Source: Gorsachius magnificus
Lineage: Eukaryota; Chordata; Aves; Pelecaniformes; Ardeidae
DNA: 64,000 nucleotides
Reading direction: 5' to 3'
Assembly: GCA_034008185.1 (NCBI GenBank)
Contig: CM067081.1
Location: 104,975,265-105,039,264 of the forward strand
The notes under the pieces are model-generated. The model was not told the DNA's origin and made no database searches. It worked only from the letters and a program-made list of their open reading frames with translations. Of the stretch, positions 25,986 to 38,714 are shown piece by piece. Numbering within the stretch: the first letter of the stretch is position 1; every line of letters starts with the position of its first letter. The position numbers and the translations under genes were made by a program.

Positions 25986-27839
25986 TTCTTCATGTGACTT
26001 TTCTCTAGCCCCATCTGTTCTTTAGTTCAAACTCCAGCTGGGAGCAGGAAGTTTCACTGACTGCTGCCCATTAAGGAAGTGCTGTACTTCACCTAGACTT
26101 ATTATCTTTTTGCATCTGAACTCCATTCACTGGGAACACAATATCTCTTTCCACTCTTCTGCTTGCCCAGCTGAAACCACTGGAAGTGCCCATTCAAATC
26201 CTGACAGAGAGTAAGTTAAATATATCACATGAAGTTTGACAACAATGAGAAATATTTTTGTTTAAACAAAGGTCACCATTGGCTGTGATAATAACAGCAT
26301 GTCACATGTAATTCATTTAATCCTGCTTTTAAATTAAACAAGCCATAGTCTGGCAAGTCTACTAAGGAGTAAGAACTATTTTTGTTTCATTTTGCAAGAC
26401 ATTCTGATACTTTGAAAATTCTTCCTGGTTTGTGATGGAACAAAATATATATTTAAAACGTTGAATCTTCATGGAAGATAAATGATGTATAAAAAAAAAA
26501 AATTGTCAGGCTTATTTTAAACACTCAAATTTCAAACCCTTGGAATCCCAGACACCTAATTTTTTTTATCAAAGACAAGAAAAATAAACTTTTGCTTCAA
26601 TAATAAAATAGAAATATTTTTTCTAGATAATTGAAATATTCAGATAAGAACATTTCAATCTTTCAAACTTTTTTAACGCTCAGCTGGAAAATAAGCAACA
26701 TCAAAACATTTTAAGTTAAATAAATTGGTATTTTTGATAGTTGATTCAAATAGAAAATATCAGTGCTAGTCAAATTTTACTAACCTATCATCTTTTTAAA
26801 ATTGCTTATACTACATATTTGTTTTTTAATTAATCACTGCATGAAAAAGCCAAAAATGTCTCTGGTACTATTAAAGTAACATGCAAGAGCAGGTCACCTT
26901 CTACAGGTGACCTTCTACAAGAACAGCAGTTTTCATTCTGAAAGTTGTTCTTTTTTCTGTGAATGGTATAAGCAGATATTAACTGTCAGTCTTAAAAAAA
27001 AAAAGCAGGGAGTTGTGGTGGTGGGAGGGAATAACCTAGAGTCAAAGGCTACCAAGCACTTGAACCTGTAGAAAAAAAACCTGTTATTTGTTTGTGTGTG
27101 ATGTTTTTTGCCTGCAGACCTACTGTAACAACTTTGGGTTTATCTAGGATTTTCTGAACTTTGAGAAGATGACAAAATAATATGCATTTCTAATGAAGAA
27201 AAAAGGCAGATGTTTTTTACATGTGCAAAGACTGCTGATTATTAGTTTATTATATATAACTTTAAATATTAAGAAACTTCTGGTTATCATACCACAGTCC
27301 TGTCATAATTCTAATTTCATACTGAATTTCTTTTCCTACAATGAATCATAAATCGAACCTGTAAGTTAAACCTCTAACATGACTATAAGAAAGGGGCCAG
27401 AGGATGGAAGGGAGCAGGACTATAAATCTGGTTATAACAGTATTTGCACTTACTGTGAGAACATGACTAATAGGTTAAAAGACTAAGATAATTTAAAATT
27501 AAGCCTAATTGAAAGCTCCAAAGTCATTCAAAACAGGAGTCTGGCTGGTTTAGTGCTGCAACTGGAATATTTACATGTATACTTTTAGAAGTTCATGGCT
27601 GTCTACTCATCTGTGATAAACCAGTGCTCTACCGTTGATGTAGTAATTCTCTCTTTGCAATACATTGGTTCATCATTGGATCTTTGAAGCTTAAATGAAT
27701 TGTTTTGGCCACTCAAAAATGAGACACAAGTTTGATACTATACTGCTTAAAGATGATTTCTTCTGCAGGTAAGCTCTATTATAAGAGAAGGAAGTTTTGT
27801 TTGCCAAGTGGTGCTGACATACATCCTCACTTGATAACT
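25986..27839. other. Unique AT-rich DNA between two CR1 copies
   Basis: No gene or transposon recognised. It holds a 12-base A run at 26491-26502 and a short hairpin built from AGGTCA-type half-sites at 26891-26913, listed separately. Confidence 0.65.
26891..26913. other. 8-bp perfect inverted repeat, also a partial direct repeat
   Basis: AGGTCACC (26891-26898) and GGTGACCT (26906-26913) are exact reverse complements separated by seven bases. The block ACCTTCTACA also occurs twice in tandem (26896-26905 and 26910-26919). AGGTCA/TGACCT are nuclear-receptor half-sites, but the spacing is not a classic response element. A short tandem duplication is the simplest origin. Confidence 0.6.
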
Positions 27840-28824
27840 AGGGAACCGGTTTCCGTACTGGGACTGGTGCTGTTTAATGTTTTCATCAATGACCTAGACA
27901 GGAGATTGAGTGCACCCTCAGCAAGTTTGCAGATGACACCAAGCTGAGTGGTGCGGTTGACACACCAGAAGGACGGGATGTCATCCAGAGAGACCTGGGC
28001 AGGCTGGAGAGGTGGGCCTGTGTGAACCTCATGAGGTTCAACAAGGCCAAGTGCTAGGTCCTGCACCTGGGTCAGGGTAACCCCCGGTATCAATACAGGC
28101 TGGGGGAAGAAAGGATGGAGAGCAGCCCTGCCGAGAGGGACTTGGGGGTACTGGTGGATGAAAAGCTGGACATGAGCCAGCAATGTGCGCTGGCAGCTCA
28201 GAAGGCCAACCGTATTCTGGGCTGCATCAGGAGAAGAGTGGCCAGCAGGTCGAGGGAGGTGATTCTGCCCCTCTACTCTGCTCTGGTGAGACCTCACCTG
28301 GAGTACTGCATCCAGCTCTGGAGACCTCAGCACAAGAAGGACGTGGACCTGTTGGAGCGGGTCCAGAGGAGGGCTACAAAAATGATCGGAGGGCTGGAGC
28401 ACCTCTCCTATGAGGACAGGCTGAGGGAGTTGGGGTTGTTCAGCCTGGAGAAGAGAAGGCTGCAGGGAGACCTGATTGCAGCCTTTCAATACCTAGAAGG
28501 GGCCTAGAGGGAAGACGGGGACAATCTTTTTAGTAGGGCCAGCTGTGACAGGACAAGGGGTAATGGTTTTAAACTAAAACAGGGTAGGTTTAGACTGGAT
28601 ATAAGGAAGAAATTCTTTACAATGAGGGTGGTGAAACACTGAAACGGGTTGGCCAGAGAGGTAGTGGAGGCCCCATCCCTGGAAAAATTCTAGACCAGGT
28701 TGGACGGGGCTCAGAGCAACCTGATCCAGTTGAAGAGATCCCTGCTCACTGCAGGGGGGTTGGACTAGATGCCCTCTAGGGGTCCCTTCCAACCCAAAAC
28801 ATTCTATGACTCTATGATTCCATG
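27840..28824 (+). mobile_element. CR1 LINE fragment, about 1 kb, 5'-truncated
   Basis: The copy begins inside RT motif B (GSVLGxVLFNxFINDL block at about 27850-27900). It runs through the motif C region, the thumb and C-terminal blocks, and the 3' UTR with GGTTGGACTAGATG ... TTCCAACCC. It ends in degenerate octamers at about 28800-28824. Its wording is close to the minus-strand copy at 41325-42806 throughout, so both belong to one subfamily. The insert is markedly more GC-rich than its flanks. Confidence 0.94.
27850..28690 (+). pseudogene. CR1 ORF2 remnant with one frameshift and three stops
   Basis: RT motif B through FINDL is read in one frame (to about 27900). A base is missing where the CR1 sequence normally reads on through a Glu-Cys-Thr-Leu block (about 27900-27912), so FADDTKLSG and everything after lie in another frame. 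That second frame is interrupted by TAG at 28055-28057 (Cys-stop-Val-Leu-His-Leu), TAG at 28505-28507 and TGA at 28640-28642. The last of these replaces the Trp of the HWNGL block. Between the first two stops the frame is open, with [38 protein letters not shown] and [13 protein letters not shown]. It is non-functional. Confidence 0.9.
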
Positions 28825-29150
28825 AACTCAGTCAAATTCGATGGAAAGGTTTATCAGAAGGATTTAAAAACTCCAGCACAAATGCGATTAGAAGAAGATT
28901 ATTATTTAGAACACTGTAACTTTACAGACTAAAAGCCAAACACGTGCTTTTTGGAGAAGGGTAAACAGAGATTGCTATAGATTTTCCCTGAAAATTAACA
29001 CTCAGGTGTACACACCTTTCCTGTTATTTGCTATGGTTATGCATGCCTGCATTCTGATTTCTGCTTGAAGTTTATGTTGCTGAGTTATAGTCATATTTTC
29101 AATTTCTGTAACATTACTGATGTGACAAGAAAGAAAAGGTCTGTTCTGAT
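28825..29150. other. Short unique spacer
   Basis: AT-rich spacer between the CR1 3' end and the LTR. No feature recognised. Confidence 0.6.
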
Positions 29151-29512
29151 TGTTGTGGTTTAACCCAGCAGGCAACTAAACACCACACAGCCACTTGCTC
29201 ACTCCTCCCCCCTCAGTGGGACGGGGGAGACAACTGGAAAAAAAGGTAAAGCTTGTGGGTTGAGATAAAGACAATTTAGCAGGACAGAAAAGGAAGGGAA
29301 AAAAAAAATAATGATAAAAGAATACACAAAGCAAAAGATGCACAATGCAATTGCTCACCACCTGCTGACTGATGTCCAGCCAGTTCCCGAGCAGCGACTG
29401 CACACATCCCCTAGCCAACTGCCCCCAGTTTTTCATTCAGCATGATGTCATTTGCGTGGAATATCCCTTTGGCCAGTTTGGGTCAGCTGTCCTGGCTATG
29501 TCCCCCTCCACT
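29151..29512 (-). mobile_element. Truncated endogenous-retrovirus LTR (ERVL-like), minus strand
   Basis: This aligns by eye along its whole length with 60950-61323. Both share the outer TGTxxTGGTTTA end, the GxCAACTAAxCACCACA block, the GGTTGAGATAA block, a low-complexity A/T patch, CCAGCCAGTxCC, CCTAGCCAACTG and GCATGATGTCAT. Orientation is set as minus from the other copy's TATA box and from the terminal TG...CA logic; the 3' end of the LTR is at 29151. It extends further toward the LTR 5' side than the other copy (through GGCCAGTTTGGGTCAGCTGTCC), but the outer U3 is missing. No internal retroviral genes flank it. The family assignment is from memory and approximate. Confidence 0.8.
29443..29450 (-). 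promoter_or_regulatory. CRE/ATF-like motif TGACATCA in LTR
   Basis: The minus strand reads TGACATCA, one base from the palindromic CRE TGACGTCA. It sits upstream of where the LTR TATA box should be. In this copy the TATA box itself is lost (the plus strand reads TTTTTCATTCAG in place of TTTATATACTGAG). Confidence 0.4.
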
Positions 29513-29696
29513 GGAAAGCCTCTCCTCTCTGAGATGCTCTTCACTGCTGCTAGGAGAAGAGTAATTTACATCTGCATTTTCTCTTATTAAATATGTGAAT
29601 AATGAAGACTTCTCTTGTCAGAAAATCCATGCATACCCATATGAATAAAAATAATATGATGAAGCCTTTACTTGAATCATGCAAATACAAAGATTG

Positions 29697-30700
29697 AATC
29701 ATAGAATCATAGAATGGTTTGAGTTGGAAGGCACCTTAAATATCATCTAGTTCCAACCCCCCTGACATGGGCAGGGACACCTTCCACTAGACCTGGTTGC
29801 TCAAAGCTTGGCCTTGAACACTTCCAGGGAGGGGGCATCCACAACTTCCCTGGGAAGCCTGTTCCAGTGCCTCACCATGCTCATAGTGAAGAATTTCTTC
29901 CTTATATCCTATCTAAATCTGCCCTCATTCAGTTTAAAGCCATTACCCCCTGTCTTATCACTACATGCCCATATAAAAAGTCCCTCTCCAGCTTTCTTGT
30001 AGGCCCCCTTCAGGTACTGGAAGGCTGCTATAAGGTGTCCCCAGAGCCTTTTCTTCTCCAGGCTGAACAACCCCAACTCTCTCAGCCTGTCTTCATAGGG
30101 GCAGTGCTCCAGCCGCCTCGTCATCTTTATGTCCCTCCTCTGGACTTACGTCAACAGGTTCACGCCCTTCTTATTTTGGGGGTCCTAGAGATGGACACAG
30201 TACTCCATGCAGGGTCTCATGAGAATGGAGTAGGGGGGCAGAATCACCTCCCTCATCCTGCTGGTCATGCTTCTTTTGATGCAGCCCAGGATATGGTTTG
30301 CTTTCTGGGCTGCAAGCGCAGGTTGCTGGGTCATGTTAAGCTTCTTATCAACCAACACCCCTAAGTCCTTCTCCTCAGGGCTGCTTTAGATCCATTCTCC
30401 ACCCAGCCTGTATTTGTTCTTATGATTGCCCTGACCCATGTGCAGGATCTTGCACTTGGCCTTGTTGAACTTCATGAGGTTCGCACAGGCCCATCTCTCA
30501 AGCCTGTCAAGGTCCCTCTGGATGGCATCCCCTCCCTCCAGCTTATCAACCTCACCACAGAGCTTGGTGTCATTGGCAAACTTGCTGAGGGTGCACTCAA
30601 TCCTACTGTCCATGTTGCTGACAAAAATGTCAAACAACGTTGATCACCATAATGATCCTGAGGAATGCCACTTGTCACTGGTCTTCATTTGGACATCGGT
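29697..30700 (-). mobile_element. CR1 LINE fragment, about 1 kb, 5'-truncated, minus strand
   Basis: The 3' end is at low coordinates, with ATCATAGAATCATAGAATGG octamers (29697-29717). The UTR foldback follows (GTTGGAAGG ... TTCCAACCC at about 29725-29760), then the C-terminal blocks, the thumb and the RT palm as far as motif B near 30670-30700. It lies tail-to-tail with the plus-strand CR1 at 27840-28824, with the LTR between them. UTR details differ from that copy (ACATGGGCAGGGACACC against GCAGTGAGCAGGGA), indicating a different subfamily. Confidence 0.94.
29805..30690 (-). pseudogene. CR1 ORF2 remnant, motif C mutated
   Basis: The 83-codon stretch at 30386-30637 covers the end of the palm and the thumb: [14 protein letters not shown], where the catalytic FADD has become FAND, then [18 protein letters not shown]. 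It ends at a stop in place of a residue after GGEWI. A further 71-codon stretch at 29909-30124 carries [26 protein letters not shown] and ends at a stop following GRFR. The motif B region near 30640-30690 is damaged by a small deletion and frameshift (GIPQ then DHYGDQ). It has at least two stops, one frameshift and a lost catalytic Asp, so it is dead. Confidence 0.88.
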
Positions 30701-33364
30701 ATAGTGTTGCTAGGTAAGTCACTTGAACATTTGTTGTTACTGCATCCTCTTTAGAGTTATAAAGGCTGATTCAGCTGTTTTACTGACAGAAAGATCATGG
30801 TTAGCTTATTATTTATTAAGCCTTAGGAGGACTTTTTGGCAAGTCTATTTGGCTTGCAGTAGGGAAGTCTGTGCTACAACTGCTTAAACAATATTTGGCT
30901 CATAGTCCAGTAACATCATTACCTGCATTGCCAGGGTCTTGTTCCAAAGATTTGCATGTGGGTGGATGACATCACTGTAGTTGTTTAAAATTTACACCTC
31001 ATCTGCTGAATCATTCTGGGATAAGAAATGTACCTTTAATGTAAAACTCTCAATTACACATCATTTGCCTCCCTATATTACAAGAAAGGAGTCATCCTGT
31101 AGGATTGCTCATGATGATCTCCTTGGAATCTTTCTAACACCTCACACGGTAAGACAGCATTTCTGTAGCACTTCATCATCATGGTTTTTTATCACCTAAT
31201 AGCATTAATGATTACTTAAGACCAACACTGTTGGAGGTGAGTTGGCGAGAGATCCAGAACTTTAGAATTCTAAAGTTGCCTTACCATACAAGTTTGTTAA
31301 TTGCTAAGCAGAGAGGTACAGAGGGGAATTGCAGAGCTCTGGTTTGTATCTGTAATATATGCAACCTAGCAACATTTCAATTCCAGTATTACTTATGTCA
31401 ATTGAAAAGGGGTTTTAGTGTGTCATGAGTCAATGATAGTGCATTTGACATGGGTTAATACTCTTGATCTGCTTTCTGTACAATGTATCCATTTCAGAAA
31501 ACAACACTTGAAATGGGGCTAATTGTTGTCCTTAATTATAATCTCTGCACAGAAGCTGCAGACATAGCCTGAACTATTGTCCCACCTCTAATATGGTCAC
31601 TACAGAAAAGGACTGAGACATTTGGGGGTTTGTGGTACATTGCATACCACTATGCATTTCAAAGGAATTTATCCTGTTTTGAAAGATTTTACTTGTTTTG
31701 AAAAATTTCGTATTGGTTTGGGCAATATAGACAAAATAATATTTCTCAACAGCCATGAAACTATTAAATGTGGCCATCTGAGTTGCTGGATTTCTAAAAC
31801 AGATTATGCTCCCTAAAGACTTAGCTTGGGAGCAAGAGACTGCCTGTACTTTTGCTTCTGATCTTTTCTGGGTGTGTGCTAACAAAGTCTCTGTAAAAAT
31901 TAGTGACCACTCTCCTTTTCATAAAAAACAAGATGCTCTTATTTTCCTTGTTCCCCACACTGCAACAAGCACATGAACACAAACATCTTTTTCTCTTATT
32001 TTCTCTTACGTCAACAAATAGTTTTGAGAAATCCTCGGATACACAACAAGCACAGACCTGGCTTTATGGACCGCAAGGTTCTTTTAGGTGTTTGTAAAGG
32101 GTACTTTAAGACACCATCTTTCATTTATTGAGAAGGGCGTTCTTCTAGGAAGAGTGATAAATTTCTGTCTCTCTTTTTCCCATTCCTTGCTCATCAAACT
32201 ATGCTTTAGACTTTACAAAGCTCAAAAGGCATAGAGGCAATAAGCAAAGAGGCTGGATTATGCTTCTGGAGGGAAGGGTTTAATACCCTTAGCTGTGTTT
32301 TGTGGGGATAACAAACACACAAACTTGGCAGGACTGGAGGACATTCAGGTTTGGAAGGGGTGGTTCACGACTGGCATGATTTGACCTGGAATACATCTCT
32401 TTCTGATATGCAAACTTGTTGGTTGTTTTTTGGTTTGTTTTTTTTTTTTCCTGGAGATAAACTTGTTAGTTCACATTATGTTAAAGATTATTGATTATTG
32501 CCAACAGAAGTAAAATGCACCACAGCTACTACTCTTTCAAATTAAGACCGACAGAAAAGCAGACTAAAAGTTAGAGACTTAAAATAGTAATAATGATTAC
32601 ATCTGGGAGACAAACTCTGAACACCAACAGAAAAAGTAGTTTCTCTTCTGTAGCTTCTAACACTTAAGCATCCCAGAATCTTGGCCAGTTACATTAATCA
32701 TTGCCAGTGTCATTATGGATGCTAGAAGCAAAGTTACAGTAAACCAGACACTTCTGGATAAACTTTGCAAATACTTGAGGAGGAATAGGCAAGCAAGGCC
32801 TTAAAATTCCACCAACCTCATAAACAGGAAAAAAACATATTTAAAACCAATCTGTAGCAATGGTTGTCTCATATGTTTGTATAGTTCTGGCCTTAATGTC
32901 ACTGGGAGTCTCTAAGCATTATTGTCATAATCCCACTAAAAAGGGATGTGGAGATGCAAAGAGTTGGGGTACATCTTTTGGGTTTGGGTCCCAGAAGACT
33001 AAATTTAAAAATCACTATTAGCTATTTGCAACAGTCAAAAGCTAAAGATGAAATTGCAATGGATGATTCTCAAAGGTACTTTGAAGACCTCACAGCTGGG
33101 TGTAGGTGACTGCGAATCTCTGTTCATGTACACCTCTGTCTTATTTTATGTATGCATGTAAACCACTGTAGTATAATTGGTTTTGGTTTTAGTTTTCTGT
33201 GTGGTTGAAATAAACATTTGTCTTAGTATGAACATGAAACAATGTCCCCTATTACAAAATTCATGCCCCATATTGGTTTGCATGAAATTTTGAAAAAAAT
33301 TATTACAAAAGGATGAATTTGAAGTACAAAATTACTTAACACTCAGGTTTGTAGTCTGAGCTAC

Positions 33365-33381
33365 AAAAAAAAAAAAAAAAA
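33365..33381. repeat. Poly(A) tract, 17 A
   Basis: An uninterrupted run of A. No retroposed sequence or target-site duplication is evident on either side. Confidence 0.9.
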
Positions 33382-36325
33382 TCAAGAAACTTCTCAAGAG
33401 AGTCAATATTATGGTAATAAATATAGTAGTGAAACCACAAAGTGCATATATAGCACACTATACAAACCCATGACTTTTGCAGAAGATTTTTTTGCATCAG
33501 ACCTGGTAATAAATATTTTTTCTTCATTTCAGTTTTAGAAAAAGGTTACTGTAATTTTTCAAAATATTTATTACATTTTATTCATATAAGATGACATAGG
33601 ATTTTTATTGCTGAAAGAGAATAGTATGTAAAGTCCTATTGAAGGACTTCACTGTACATTTAAAGCTGGTGGTGCACAATGTTGAATGCTGCATGAGTAG
33701 CCCTATCTTTCAGATGGGTATTAAACGAAAGCCATTTTTGCTCACTCACTCATCTCAGAAAGGGTAACACCTTAGATCATGTTCCCTTTATTTAATCCTT
33801 AAAGTGCTACTAAATTTCTTCTTGTTTTAACTGTTGCCCTTAATGATTGCAGTCCAGGCTCTGGAGCAGTACGTTATTAAAAACTCTAAGGAAATTGTGC
33901 TTGTCCTTAGACTTTCAGGCTTCTGATGTGTTTGTTACTGAATATATTTCAGTTCTCAGAAAGTTTTTATGTACTGTCAGTAGTGAGAAAGTGAAGAAAC
34001 CTTTCGCCTTTTTTAGTTATACTCATCATAGAATCAGAGGAAGGATAATGACAAGACTAGCAATTCATTGATGCATTTGAATGCTAACAATGCTGATGAA
34101 GTTATGATGGCTGGTCTGGCTAGGGACTAGTGAAGGATTTAAGCTTTTTGCTGTGCTAAAAGACTGTGCAAAAGGCTGGAAACAAAATGTCCCTTGCTGC
34201 AGGTAAAGAGGAATACTTGAGAAGTCATTAAATTCCTCTCAGTTAAATGACCTTCAGCTTCAAGACTCAGCCCTTGCAGCATTAAAATTTTCCTACAGGC
34301 AGGTGTACATGAAGCTGCTGCACCAGCATAGGGAGTTGGGTAAAAAGTTTCTGGAGGACTTTCCAACCTTCATCTCTGTGACCCATCAATTTCTGTCTAA
34401 TCTAAAGCCTTCTGGTCACTTACCTGTGTCTCTGAACATGTCTTCCCAGAGAAATCAAGGTATTCTTTGAGGAATAGGGAATGTGAACTACTTGTTAGCT
34501 CTTTGTTAGTTGGATTTCCAGAACAGGTGCCCTCGAGCAATCAAATGTTTGGCACATAAAGCCCTACAGCATAAACAAGTAATGATTTCAAATATTCAAG
34601 ACATTTATTTTGATTTTTTTACCATACGATATGTTGTTGCATATGTTCAAGCAAAAAAAGCCCTTCAATCACTTTGATTTGCTTCATGGTTCAGAATCAA
34701 AACAATATTGCTTTTTTAAATCTTGAAAAATTATAGACTTCAAATCCTTGTTTCTTTGAATGCCACAAAACAAATTTTCCTCAGGTCTTTCCAGTATCAC
34801 CTAGTTTCGCATCCAAAGAGTGTGAAATCGCAGATTTTTGTGTTTCCTTGATACAAAACCATAAGCTAGTTCACGCTCATTTGGGACCAAGAACATCTGG
34901 TATTAAAAGATGGTCAAAACTGGCCAAAAATCCTTGCTGTTAGAAGAGGGTTATGACTCTCGGTGCCTATACACAAAAACTTCAGACTAACAGCAAATAA
35001 TCATATGATTTGGTCTGTAAAATCCACAGGTCTCATTCTGGTTTTAATTTTAGAGTGTAACTCAAAGCAATTCTAGGGATTTCAATTGGATTAATCCCAA
35101 GGAAGAAAGTAAATGAGAACAGACTGTGAGCCATATTGTTACAAATCTGTTGTTTAATGACTAACTCTTCTAATTCCAATATAACTCAGCTGGATCGTTT
35201 CCAATAGCTTCCCTTTCTTTAAAAAAAAGGGGTGGGGAGGGAGAAAGCTGGGGACAGGACTGGTTAGATCAGCATCAAAGGCCTATCAGGGCTAAAAATC
35301 CTGTATCTACCAAAGAATATTAAAAAACATTATTTCTTTAAAAGAAAAAAGGTGGATCCACTGCTTTCACCTTAATTGGTCACAGAGAGCAACAGAAATA
35401 CATTTTTTTTACATGGGGAAAAACTTGAGCATAACTAGATGAATGTTTTCTTTTGAAATGGGTACAATTCTTCAACTTCTGATGATCTGGGTTCAGTAAT
35501 CTCAATTTTGCTTTTATAAATTTCTGTATATGAAAAAGGCTTTAAAATTGTTGTTTACTATAAAAAATCCACTTAAAATTACTTTATATAAACTTACATA
35601 CTTAACATTTGTTTACATATATTAAAATATATATACATACATGCTTATGTACACATAGACCCCAACAAAAAAGGAAATTAAATGGATAAACTAGATACTT
35701 CTGTAAGCTTTTTTTTTGCTCTGTGTATATCAATATATAATAGCAAAGTTTTGTATTTGTTTGTTGTTTATTTGTTTCTGGATCTTTTGTGGTTTTTAAG
35801 TAAGGATCTTCAGACCTGCTATGCTCCTCTCCTATTGAATTTTTAATAATAAGAAAACCAGCCATTTCGGCCTGTCAACAGTTTTCTAGTTCTTAAGGAA
35901 AAGCTAAAAATTGTAATATTTGTCCTGATTATGGGTCTATAGTCAGATAACATATCAAACTCTTCTATTACATCACTTTGTGGTTAAAGTTTGAAATATA
36001 ACACACCATATTGTGGTTTGCATTCAGTTACGCAATGAACATCCCTGTGCATTTTGAACTCTGTATTTTCAGATTAGCTTGGTTACTGTGAAACTCTTAA
36101 CAAATAAAACTGTTGTAATAAAAACACCATCTCTTCTCCTTAGTCCTGTTGACAAGGTTATGTCCTTTTTCTCACTAATATGAGCCTAGACTAACATTAA
36201 GAATCATTCCAGTTGACTCTCACTGTCTTCATTTGATCCAACAGCTTCATAGCTTCAAAGGGGTTGGTGCAGATAGGAATAATGTTTTATATTTGTGCTG
36301 ATTTAATTTCTTACCCTTAATTATT

Positions 36326-36342
36326 AAAAAAAAAAAAAAAAA
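36326..36342. repeat. Poly(A) tract, 17 A
   Basis: An uninterrupted run of A after TTATT. No recognisable retroposon body lies upstream. Confidence 0.9.
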
Positions 36343-38714
36343 GCCAGTTTTCATCTAGTAACTTCACTGTAAAACAGGCTTGAATCAGTTCCTCCTTTCT
36401 CAGTATTCTCTCTTCGAGCTGCTGGACAACAATGTGATTAAAAAATGCCTTATATATGTAGAGAAAAACCCTGCCGATGATTGCTTTGTTAATAGACTCA
36501 TGGTTTAAAGCTTGTCAGCCTGTTCCTGATGGGAACAGTTAGAAGTTAGAAGAATTTGTAAGTCAGAGTGTTCCACTTTGGACACTAGTGTTTGTCAGAT
36601 CAAACAGCAGGACACTTCCCTTTCATTTGATTTTATTAATTTTCTCATCTGGAAGGCCCAGCCAAATAGCCTTTTTCAGTATTTTCAGAACTATGTAAAG
36701 AGTATAACATTTAGAAACAATGAAGCTAAATAGTGAAATACAAAAGTGAACTGAAAACAAAATCTAGTTCTTCTATCTCTAAACCGGATAGTAAATGTGT
36801 TTCTAGTGGATTGTTTACTGGCTACATTAACCATAGTCACATCCATCCTCTGAAGTCAGCGCTGTCTAGGTGACATGCAGAAAAGTAGCTCCCAGTTAAA
36901 TTCTCAAAATGGGAATAGAGGAGGTCTTTGATACAAAGGCCCCATACCATTCTTTGATTGGATTAGCAGTACAAATCTCGGTTATTGTTTCCACATTGGT
37001 TTTATGGCAGGTGTAAGGAATCAAATAAATTCTTTGGCACCTGCAGCTTACTCATTAGGTGCAAAACTCCCCATGTAAAATTTTCAGACTCAGGCTATAC
37101 TGAAAGATGCAAAAATGTAGCCCTTCACTTTTTCGCTGTGTACAGAAAATCCATAAATAGTTTGTGCCTTTATTCAGCCACTCATAATTCATTCAGAACT
37201 AGTGGTTTCTGACCCACTAGTAGTTTTTTGCAGGAATCAAATTACAATGACTTCTGCAGAAATATTCATAAAGTAGTTTGTATGATTGTTTGTGTCTGTG
37301 ACTTTAATTTCCCTCACACAACAGCATCAAACAAAAAATTACTCAAACAAAAAATTAGTCAAATATGTTATGGTGAAAGAGTTAATGCTTGATGTATCTT
37401 GTGACTAGTGCAGAACAACCAGTAATGGAGACAACAAAACCTTGTAAACCTTAATATTGCTCACAAAAGATGATGTAGGGACCATCCAGACAGAAATGGG
37501 TTTGGGCAGGAAGAAGCATATTAGTAGTTTCCAAGGGATCAGAGACCTTTTTCCTCTATGTCTCCTTGCTACCTTTGGTTCAACCAAGTCAATTCCAGAA
37601 AGTAGATATCTTCAGAATTAACAAAAAGTGAAGGTCCTTGTTTGGAGGCTACGGTATTAGTGTGATGTTTGTAAAACCCTATGTGTCCCTTCATTTTCAA
37701 CTGTATTTTCATATTGCTTCTTGTTTTTTCCATTTTTACAATGTTGTCTCCCTGCAGCCAGAGAACACTATATGGTTAGTTTTTTTCCCCACCAAATACA
37801 CTTACAAAATATTAATTTGCGGTTGAAAATAAAGGGAGGGAAGCAGTTATTGGAGAAAAATGGCATATATACCATGACCTTTTTTCTAAGTCTGCATTTC
37901 CAGAAGAAATATCGTGAGGGGAAACTACTAAGTCAGCCAGTATAAATTGGATTGGGCAAGTTCCAGTGGAACAATCTGGAAAAAAAGGCAACACAGGCAA
38001 GAATGTGTTTAATCTGGATGTATCCCAGGTTTACGTAAGTATACAGAAAACTGCTGTATGAGAGGAACAGGATAATTGATGTCACAGTGATATAAAGTAC
38101 ATCCTTGGCTTTCTGCATATTTAGCTATATTTACCCAAGTTATCTTACAACGCAGTGTCTTTTCATTAAACAAATGCAAACCACTGCAAGAGAGCACATT
38201 GTTCTGTTTCACCCCTACCTTCAGCTCAGAGTTTTCAACAACCAAAGATGTTCTGGCAGAATCATAACACCAGTCTATCCATTGTGTGATGAGCCAATAT
38301 ATTTTACAGGTATATAAATCTTCCATTAAAAAATGAAAAAGTGTGGATCAATACTGTGTCCCAAGACCTGTTGAAAGCTAATAAAATTTGCCTGAACCCA
38401 TTCAGTTGCCATCTTCACAAACCATGGTTCATGCAGTGAAAGCTGTGCTTATCCTTGACTCCAGTGTATTAGTGCTGCTTAACTCTGTGGAGGACAGGTG
38501 GATACTTTCAGTGTTCAGCAGCATACTGTATAGTGCCTCACACAAAATGCAGGAGGTGTACTTTTTTCCTTAGGAACCTACATCCAAAGGGATGGTCTAG
38601 ACTGCAGAGCATACCCATGTCTGGGTTTCTATATGTGCAAACACAGAGACCAGACAAGAGGCTGAAAGGCCAAATTCTAACATCCCCTGGGAATTTTTCC
38701 AGCAACCACAACCA

